Shown here in pieces: positions 56,611 through 64,000 of a DNA stretch of 64,000 bases (position 1 is the first letter of the stretch; every line of letters starts with the position of its first letter). The stretch comes from Saccharum officinarum. Taxonomy: Eukaryota > Streptophyta > Magnoliopsida > Poales > Poaceae. The stretch lies in NCBI GenBank assembly GCA_020631735.1, contig CM036170.1, positions 71,501,737-71,565,736 of the forward strand, in the 5' to 3' direction. A program made the translations under genes and the position numbers. The notes beneath the pieces are model-generated. The model ran no database searches. It was not told the DNA's origin and saw only the letters and a program-made list of their open reading frames with translations.

Positions 56611-57057
56611 AGTTTCAGGCCCATAACATTCTTAGTGTACATGGGCTAGATAGTTAACAGGGCTGTGAAACTCGATGTCGGGATTTATCTGCAAATGTTG
56701 GTTACTATTATGCCGACATAAAATGTCTTTCGACGTGCGGTCGTGTGGTTGCACTCGCGTCCTATAGAACATGCAGCCATGAATGAAAAGCTAAGAAATC
56801 AGAAAGGAAATGAAGGAACTAGCATGCTGATCGAGCAGACATTGTTTTCTTACTCCCGTTCTGATGTTTTTCATGGATGTTATTATATCTAAAAAATGCT
56901 TCTTGTCCGGCATAAGGGCGTGCTTGAGTCAGCTGGTGGTCTCATTATTACTCATTAGAACATATATAGGCTCAGACGCTATCTAGAGAGAACGGTGGCT
57001 TGCAGAATGATAGTATTTTTTTTCTTCTACAGTGTCAAAGTGACGAAGGAAGATGAA

Positions 57058-57170
57058 CACCCTGTTCGCTTGAATTATTTTTCAGTCAACCAACAGTGTT
57101 TTTCTCTTACAACAAATCAGCATTAGGATCAGCATAAGCCAAAAAAATTGTGTTGTCTCTGTTCAGAAAC
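57058..57170. mobile_element. Short MITE-like element
   Basis: It begins ACCCTGTTCGCTTGAATTAT and ends with TCTGTTCAGAAACC, with the internal word GTGTTTTTCTCTTACAAC shared with the copy near 51657. Confidence 0.5.
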
Positions 57171-57497
57171 CATTGGTGTCTATGTGGAATAGACCTTTTA
57201 TCTTGAGGCTAATAAAAAGTCCCAACGTAGAGGGTTAAGAGCATCTTCATCAAATATCCTATCTAATCTTTTATATATAAAAAGAAATACTCAAGACATG
57301 AAAGTGTTGCAGCAGATCCCCAAATCGTATCTCATCTTTATACTTTCTTTAAGAGATCTCTCAAAAGATGCACTCTTTCTTCTAAGTAAAGTATCCCTCA
57401 GCCCTAAAGAAATTTAGTAGATAAGCTTAAGGTAATCTGCGATAGCAATGTTCTCTTATATATTCTAAACTAATTTTAAAATACTCTTATAAAATAC

Positions 57498-57754
57498 TTC
57501 CTCCATCCCAAAAATAAGTGTTGTTCTCGCTTTCCGAAGAGTCAAGTGCTTTTGACTTTGACCAAACATATGTAAGAAAATATTGATATTTATAGTATAT
57601 AATTAGTATCATTAAATAGATCGTTGGATCTATTTTCATAATAAACTTATTTGGACACACAAATTTTGCTAATATTTTCTACGAATCTAGTTAAATTTAA
57701 GAAAGTTTGACCGCTATGAATGCCATAGCAACACTTATTTTGGGACGGAGAGAT
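57498..57754. mobile_element. Stowaway-like MITE
   Basis: Ends are CTTCCTCCATCCCAAAAATAA and TTATTTTGGGACGGAGAGA, with a complementary core GTGTTG / CAACAC and AT-rich middle. It sits inside an older repeat with TCTAATCTTTTATAT-type words (about 57240-57830). Confidence 0.8.
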
Positions 57755-57829
57755 TAATTTATAAGAGATGTGATATAAGAGATCTAGTAAAAGTTCTCTA
57801 ATATGATTTCTCCATTATGAATTATAAGT

Positions 57830-57835
<6 letters not shown>

Positions 57836-57866
<31 letters not shown>
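57836..57866. repeat. (TA)n microsatellite
   Basis: About 15 TA units in a row. Confidence 0.9.
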
Positions 57867-57869
<3 letters not shown>

Positions 57870-58132
57870 AACTGTGTATCTTGACATTATATATTTCAAT
57901 ATATAGATAAAAAAATATTTTTAGAAAAAAGATGCCCTGAGACGTCGATGGATGCTGAACGGCTGAGCTACCGGGTACGACTTTAGGAGCATGCTCACAG
58001 TACTCTCACCCTGTCCCTCTGTGGGTGGTTAGCCGCTCCTGAAAGTACAGGCCGTGACATCCGATGGCAAAAGTCACTGTACTGCTCGTGTACTCCGTAC
58101 TGACGTTCATTCGATTTATAGCTAGTATGTAG

Positions 58133-58345
58133 TACTACTCCCTTCATATAAGTGTATATTTTGCATTTCGAGTCCATTAATTTTAATTTTAAATATAAAT
58201 TTATAAAGAATATTATCAATTTTTATCTCTAAATTGGTTACTGTAAAATACATATCATAATTAATCTAATAATACATTGGATAAAAATAATTGATGAAAG
58301 AATGGATAGTTTTGAAATACACTTTTTTTCTAAGAGGGGTGAAGT
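58133..58345. mobile_element. Stowaway-like MITE
   Basis: Starts ACTACTCCCTTCATATAAG and ends with AAGAGGGGTGAAGTAGTA; interior has AATTAATCTAATAATACATT. Confidence 0.6.
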
Positions 58346-58674
58346 AGTAATAACTGGTTTGTACTGCCTCTAAGAAAGATAATGCTACGTCCTTGCTTTC
58401 CACTACTACTTTCTCCGTCCAAACAGAATTTAAGTCCTCTCGGCCCTCGCATCAGTACTGCTGTACTGCACTTGTCTCGCATCCGTTCAGGGCAAAGGTG
58501 ATACGGGAGTTTCAGTGCCACAGCGAACGCCAAAAGCAGCGCAGAACCTGTCCGAATTGAGTCCAGTCTCTAGTCCAGCGCGCACGCTCCAGCAACGACA
58601 TGATGACCACCTCCGCACCGCACCGCACCTCAACCAGTCGCGTTTCAAGGTGGTTAGTAATTATAATGATCTAT

Positions 58675-58937
58675 GCCCTTGTTTAATTTCTCAATTCTCC
58701 CCAAATTCCACTATGCAAAAAGAAGATTCCCCGTCACATTAAAATGTCGGTAAATGCATGGAGTACTAAATGTTGATGAAATCAAAAACTAATTGCACAG
58801 TTTTGTTGTACTTTGCGAGACGAACATTTTAAGCCTAGATAGTCAAAATTTAGATAATTTTTACCAAATACAAACGAAATGCTACAGGAATTCTGATACA
58901 GTGTTTTTCTTCCCTATTCGCCGAACTAAACGAGGCC
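58675..58937. mobile_element. Tourist-like MITE, target duplication TAT
   Basis: Ends are GCCCTTGTTTAATTTC and GAACTAAACGAGGCC, with TAT at 58672-58674 and 58938-58940. Confidence 0.85.
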
Positions 58938-58948
58938 TATATTTATTT

Positions 58949-59640
58949 TGGTTGTGTTTGTTCTGTATATGGAGGTGTTGTTTTTTACTGTTTTCCCCTT
59001 TTGATGTACGGCTTCGTCCCGCTTGCTCGTTTTCCGTCCCGAGTGTGTTCTGTTGTTGACATTATTTTTTTTTTGGCGTACTGCTCCCTGTTTCGAGGCG
59101 CCCCGCTTTTATTGGTTTACAACCGTGTTTTGTCGTAGTTACTGCCCTTATTTTTGGGCAGTTACAATCGTTTGTGTTTGGTTTTGTGTGGGCCATATAC
59201 GCTACATCCTTTTTTTATTTTATCTTGTTATGCTCAGCGTCCACTGTGTCGATTTACAGCCGTGTTTTTTTTGCATTAATTACGGTCTATATATAAAGTA
59301 GTTACAGCCATCGTGTTTTGGTTGTGTTTTGGCTGTATATGGAGGTCTTTGGGTTCTCCTGCGATTTGTACGCTTTGTTGAGTCATAGCCGTGTTTTCTA
59401 GCAATTATTGCCCCTATGTTTTATAGTTAGAATCTACAGATTCTTTGGTTGTGTTTGGGCTGTATACGGATGTGTTATTTTCTGTTGTGATGCGTCATCT
59501 TATGTTGAGTTACAGTTGGGTTTTAAAGTGTTTACTATCTAAATGTATATTAATTACAGTGGTTGTATTTATTTTTGGTTGTGTTTATCTTGTATACGGA
59601 GGTGTTGTTTTCCCCATTTGTTACAACTCTCTCTCTCTCT
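58949..59640. repeat. Degenerate minisatellite, about 127-bp unit
   Basis: About five or six diverged units, each with a GTTACAGCCGTGTTTT-like block and a GGTTGTGTTT..CTGTATA.GGA block. Confidence 0.6.
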
Positions 59641-59899
59641 TTGCAACTACGGTTGTTCTTAAGTTGTGTTGCAATTGTGTTATAATTCTTATATGTTGCA
59701 CGGTTGATAAAGACATGGGTTAGGGTGTTAAGGTTCGTCTAGTCTTCTTAGGTTTCAGCAGGTGTTGTTTTTCATTATCTTTTTGAACTTGTTTTGCATG
59801 TAATCTTGTTTGTAGGGTATTTAATTTAATCTTGTTTGTAGGAGAAAAAAGAAGCCATTTTTTCTTCAAATATAATTTCTGTGTTTTGTTGTGACCGGC

Positions 59900-61864
59900 T
59901 GAAAGGTCCTAGTATGGCTAGAGGGGGTGAATAGCCTTTTAAAAACTCTACAACATCGCTAGAGCAAAAGGTTAGTATAATAAATGACGAAATGTAATTT
60001 TGCTCTAACTCTATAAGGGTTGTAAGCCACCCATCCAACAATTCTAGTTACTATGATCACTATAACAAACAATGGCTAAGTCACTACGAGCTCTCAAAGA
60101 CTAGTTACACTAAGGAGCTCCACTAAGTGAGAAGCTACACTAGCAAAGATAAAAACAAGCTCTCAAAACTAATTACACTAAAGAGCTTGTTACAACTAGT
60201 TTGTAGAAATGTAAATGGAGAGGATATGATCTTTATACCGTCACATAGAGGATGAACCAATCACAATATATGATGACCAATCACCGGGAGAAATCCAATC
60301 ATACACAAGATGAACACAAAATTTTTCTCCCAAGGTTCACGTGCTTGCCAGCACGCTAATCCCCGTTGTGTCGATCTACACCTCATGGTTCGGCGACTAA
60401 TTGGCAATCCAAAGCCAAGCTCCCCAAGAGCACCGCAAGAACCTACCACAAGTGAGGTAACTCAATGACACGAGCAATTTACTAGAGTTGTCTTTGGCGC
60501 TCCGCCGGGGAAGGCACAACACCCCTCACAAATCACCGGGAGGTGGCCAAGAACAAGCACCACTCTTGCCACAACTCCTATGCTATCTCCAGGCCATCTA
60601 GGTGGCAGCAACCATCAAGAGTAACAAGAATCCTGCATCCAAAGATCACCCAAGTGCCACTAAGATGCAAACTCATAATCACAGCGCACTTGGATCACTC
60701 AATCTCACTTTAGATTAGCAACCAAGCAAGGGAGATGAGTGGGAGTGAGTATGCTCAGCTCAAGAGGATGTCAAGATGATAAAAAAATGTCAAGAGAGTT
60801 CCCCAAAAGTTGGCCAACACATATTTATAGGGGATCCCAAACAAATAGAGACGTTAGGCTCTCATCCCTGCATTCCCTGATAGCACCGGATGGGCAGGTG
60901 CTGCTGCACCTGACGTAGCTCACCGTCTGGTGGCTACGCCGCTTGCCCGCTGGATTGCTGCCACGTGTCACGTTCGAATGAGGACCGCCGGATCACCAAC
61001 GGTCAAAAACTTACAGCGCTCGCGTACACGCCACACCGAACGCGCCTCTCATTTGCATTGGACGCTACAGAGCCAGCGTCCGGTCGACTCCAGTAAGGTT
61101 CTAGAGAGGAAAAACGTGCACCGAACGCGTCCGCTGGAGAGTGATCAGACGCACTCTAGCGTCCGGTGATCATTTGGCCTTGCCACGGCTTATGACATCA
61201 TGCAACGGATGATGAACAGTGTCGAGCCAGCGTCCGGTACTCAACCTTCGCGAGCCACCAGACACGCCGGTGCAAACTCCGCCGCTGCACTGTTTCTGCA
61301 CAACACACCGGACGCTAGACCAGCGTCCGATGCCTCCGAAAGCAGCGTCCGGTGCACAAAAACAGTGAAGAACACTTCTGAAAAATCACAGAATCCCATC
61401 TCTATCGCTCAAACTCCACCTCCTTCGCAAATGTGCTAACACCACCAAGTGCATATGTGTTAACATTTTTCGTAATCATTTTGAAGGAGTTAGGTTAGCT
61501 CTCCATTAGATCTAAATGCATATGCAAATGATTCCTCATCTAGTGGCACTTAAGTGATCAATAGCCCCGAAAATTTCTCTCTTTATAGTACAGCTACCGA
61601 TCCTAAATGTGATCACACCCTCTATGGTGTCTTGATCACTCAAAGCAAACCCCTATGATATACCTTTGCCTTGATTTTCATCGGGTTTTGTTTTTCTCTT
61701 TCTTCTTTTTCAAATGTAAAGCACTTGATCATCTTTTGGTCATCACCACGATCATCTCTAGCTCCACCACTTGGCATGGGACTTATCATTTCATATCTAC
61801 ACACTTAGCATAATGATTAGTCCCTATGTTTCATCAATTATCTAAAACCAAACTAGGGCTTTCA
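59900..61864 (-). mobile_element. Copia-like solo LTR (element E)
   Basis: Plus-strand ends are TGAAAGGTCCTAGTATGG and ACTAGGGCTTTCA. Flanks CCGGC (59895-59899) and CCGAC (61865-61869) are a 5-bp target duplication with one mismatch. 1965 bp, no internal region. A TATA box (CATATTTATAGG on plus, about 60828) lies next to a cluster of GCGTCCGGT / ACCGGACGC half-sites at about 60884-61350. It is related to LTRs B and C, sharing an R/U5 block containing CACCGCAAGAACC and AACTCAATGACACG. Confidence 0.85.
60884..61350. repeat. ACCGGACGC half-site cluster in LTR E
   Basis: About ten copies of GCGTCCGGT, ACCGGACGC or one-base variants (CACCGAACGC, CAGACGC) lie upstream of the LTR's TATA box, more degenerate than in B and C. 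Confidence 0.7.
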
Positions 61865-62501
61865 CCGACCTATCCGTGAGACTTTTTGTAATTGGGCCAC
61901 GCAGGCACACTTAATTTCGCCTCCATGGATGTAACGTTTTTTCCCTTGTTGTACAGCTTTGTCCCGCTTGCTCCTCTTCCATCTGTGAGTTACAGATCTG
62001 TTTTATAGGGTTTTAATGCCTCTATTATTGGTGTTTACAACCTTTCAACATTCTTGCTTTTTCGTCGGAAGAGTCACCGCCGAACCGTCGCGTCGCGGAG
62101 CAGTTGCTCACCCTAGGCACTCGCAATTGATTCACATTGTTGTAGTTGCTCTGTTATTTATGTTGTCTTCTATTCATTTTCGCAGCAGTTGCTCGTATTT
62201 GCGCCGTGTGTTTGCTCTTCGCCCTTTTTGTCGTCCCATTGCTAGGTCGCCGTGGTTGGCCCTTGGCGTAGCGGAGAACTGGCGACATTTGATTTACGTC
62301 TTGCCATTCGCGACGCCTGCACGTGGCGCTACTGTAAGCATTGCTCTGCTAAAGCGCTTGCTTTTTTCAAAGATTATGTAGTCGTTTATCATGCGCTTAT
62401 TATAGTAAGTGGGGATGTCACTTCTCTTTTTGGCCATTTGCCGGTGTTTGTATTTGCGTGGGTTCTAATCCTGTTCATTTTTTTCTATGTTTTCTAATTA
62501 G

Positions 62502-62572
62502 ATGGGTGGAGAGCATGATATAGAAAAGTCTTGTTTGAATGAGAATATGTCCAGGGTTGATAGGGATGGTGA
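62502..62572 (+). pseudogene. Start of an unknown coding exon cut by a retrotransposon
   Basis: A strong-looking acceptor is followed by an ATG and 23 open codons (MGGEHDIEKSCLNENMSRVD) up to the LTR border at 62573. No stop is reached. The protein is not recognised and the rest lies beyond the inserted element. Confidence 0.3.
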
Positions 62573-63757
62573 TGTAACAGAATCGACCAATTATACGAAA
62601 TTAAGTTAGAAAATCACCCGCCAGAGCAGACGATTTAGCAAACTTAAGCCCGTATGACCCGGTAGTCCGTGAAATCACGAAAAATTTCAAACCAACTCAC
62701 ATACCAGCCAAGATCGTAATAAGTTTAGCGGTCACCATCACATATTACATAAAAGTTTGCATCACAGATACATCGAAGTTTAAACATAGTTATTACAAAC
62801 TGAGTTCAAATAGAAAGTAATGGAAGCAAGTTGTTTAAATCCACACACACTCATACGGAGTTCAAGTACAGTGCCAGATGATGATCATCTCTAACAAAAG
62901 CATTAGGTGAGACGTAAGAAATGACTATGCCCATGATCCTAAGCATCACCCATCGCAGGATAAAGACTGTTGATACAGTAGCCGTAATACATCTGTCCAT
63001 CTGCAACAAGTGGGAACAAACCCTTAGTATGAGAAGGTACTCAGCTAGACTTACCTGACATAACCAAAAATAACGTGACACCAAGGATTATGAAGGGCTT
63101 TATAGCGGTGTAGCTGACTCATTTGCAAAAAGACATTTTTAGCATTTCAAGAACCTTTCCAAAAGCATTATTGTCAAGTTAATTATTATTAACTTGTCTA
63201 CTACATTTGCACCTATACTAGAGCAAGCATCTGATTAAGCAAATAATGATAACCAATGATCATTAAAAACTTTTATAATGTCATATCCATTATAACTGTC
63301 CAAGAGTTCCATCAACATTACTACGATGAAGTAACTCAAGTCAAGTGTTCACTATCCAGTGAACAATGGCGATTCGAATCGATTATTAACCAGCTGATAA
63401 TTTATTCCTTACACAAACCTCACTTACCCGCTAAAGTGAGATATTGGTCACCGAGTCAACTATCTAGAAAAATCTCGAGTTTGCCAGGAACCACATGTAC
63501 CCGGGGGTCGACCGACTGCCTTTTAGTCTTATCATCGCGCCCCCGTGTCCTACCACACCTGCTCTAGTACAGTGCGCTGCAGGCAATCCACTCGGCTCAA
63601 ATAATCTCCCAGCTTCACGGTCAAAAGGTACATTATTCGACTAGCTAAATGTAAGGCATGCGTTCAACATGACCTGAGGCCCAACAACGGTCGGTCCTTA
63701 ATCGACATAGATGAAAAGCACTACAGTCCGAAACCCTTTAAGTTTTCGTCTGGTCTC
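62573..63757 (-). mobile_element. D-family LTR, 3' part, minus orientation
   Basis: It starts TGTAACAGAATCGACC on the plus strand. It matches the reverse complement of element D from 31738 back to about 30535, with the word CCCGGTAGTCCGTGAAATC shared. It is interrupted at 63757 by a second copy of the same family. Confidence 0.8.
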
Positions 63758-64000
63758 TGTAACAGAACTGCCCAATTATACGAGATTAAGTAGGAAATCA
63801 TCCAACGGAAGGACAATTTAACAAACTTAAGCCCGTATAACCCGGTAGTCCGTGAAATCTCAACGGATTTCAAACCATTTCACATAACAGCCAAGATCGT
63901 ACTAAGTTTAACGGTTACCATCATAAGTTACATAAATGTTCGCGGCATAAAATACATCGGAGTTTAAACATAGTTATTACAAACCAGGTTCGAATAAAAG
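63758..64000 (-). mobile_element. Second D-family LTR, minus orientation, truncated by the window edge
   Basis: It starts TGTAACAGAACTGCCC and again matches the 3' end of the D LTR (CCCGGTAGTCCGTGAAATC, CAGCCAAGATCGTA). It landed inside the copy that begins at 62573. Its other end lies outside the window. Confidence 0.8.

Larger units (their letters stand above)
58940..62572 (+). mobile_element. Unclassified T-rich element with ~127-bp degenerate repeats, interrupted by solo LTR E
   Basis: Before E, words such as GGTTGTGTTTGGGCTGTATA and GTTACAG.CGTGTTTT recur at 58949, 59316, 59443 and 59577 with a spacing near 127 bp. After E (from 61865) the same words continue (GTACAGCTTTGTCCCGCTTGC at 61953 matches 59008). 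At the right end a TTTTCTAATTAG acceptor precedes an ATG (62502) whose frame is cut at 62572 by a D-family LTR. The region may be the 5' leader of a transposon or gene; its class is not determined. Confidence 0.45.

Noticed and set aside
1..64000. tRNA, rRNA, organelle-derived DNA or known plant microRNA genes
   Set aside because: None was recognised by reading. The long inverted repeat at 36747-37565 is much too long for a conserved microRNA precursor.

Overview
This window is nuclear DNA of a grass, most likely a panicoid/Andropogoneae-type genome. The evidence is the density of LTR retrotransposons, the abundant small DNA transposons with GGGCCTGTTTAGTTC-type ends, a CACTA element with TTTGCCGAGTG subterminal repeats, Stowaway copies ending in CTCCCTCC, and GC-rich, alanine-rich single-exon coding sequence. 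There is no bacterial organisation. Only two genes look intact over 64 kb: a 393-residue 2-oxoglutarate-dioxygenase-like protein (two exons, minus strand, 34496-36459) and a 184-residue ATL-type RING-H2 ubiquitin ligase (plus strand, 54356-54910). A decayed ESCRT-III VPS2/CHMP2-like gene copy lies at 2750-4456 (minus).

Layout. 1-8.3 kb: AT-rich intergenic DNA with small tandem duplications, two GC-rich blocks, the VPS2-like relic and a transposon relic (5462-5850). 8.3-14.9 kb: remains of Tat-type Ty3/gypsy elements. These comprise an antisense additional ORF with two internal stops, an LTR (10555-13358) split by a truncated Copia-like element (10819-13148), and an unusual LTR-PBS-LTR arrangement (13984-14854). 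15.6-31.7 kb: a three-level nest. A solo LTR of a gypsy-like family (D, 15601-31738) holds a Copia-like solo LTR (B, 16957-29025, TSD GCCGG). B in turn holds a full-length minus-strand element (C, 17809-27794, TSD GATGT) with 2374-bp LTRs that differ at only three sites by my reading. C codes only for a Gag-like protein with three CCHC zinc knuckles and has no pol.

31.7-42.3 kb: transposon debris, the dioxygenase-like gene with a MITE in its intron and an 820-bp foldback element about 290 bp upstream of its start codon, then Tourist-, hAT- and Stowaway-like elements and a CACTA end. 42.4-48.1 kb: the 5' end of an LTR element (LTR plus tRNA-Met-type PBS), a 100-N assembly gap, and the 3' part of a CACTA transposon with two decayed ORFs. 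48.1-54 kb: AT-rich DNA, a cluster of four Tourist-like MITEs (two back to back sharing a target-site copy), and a 1.1-kb element with GC-rich cargo related to the relic at 5.5 kb. 54.3-55 kb: the ATL gene. 55-64 kb: MITEs, a degenerate ~127-bp minisatellite, a fourth Copia-like solo LTR (E, 59900-61864), and two copies of the D family, one inside the other.

The most interesting recurring signal is in the four Copia-like LTRs (G, C, B, E). Each carries, just upstream of its TATA box, a cluster of short palindromic motifs built from the same half-site ACCGGA. The centres differ by family: CCGGAAGTTCCGG in G, and ACCGGACGCGTCCGGT-type in B and C, with related half-sites in E. I read this as a shared enhancer-like module that has diverged by family. 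All element assignments are from reading the sequence; no database search was run.
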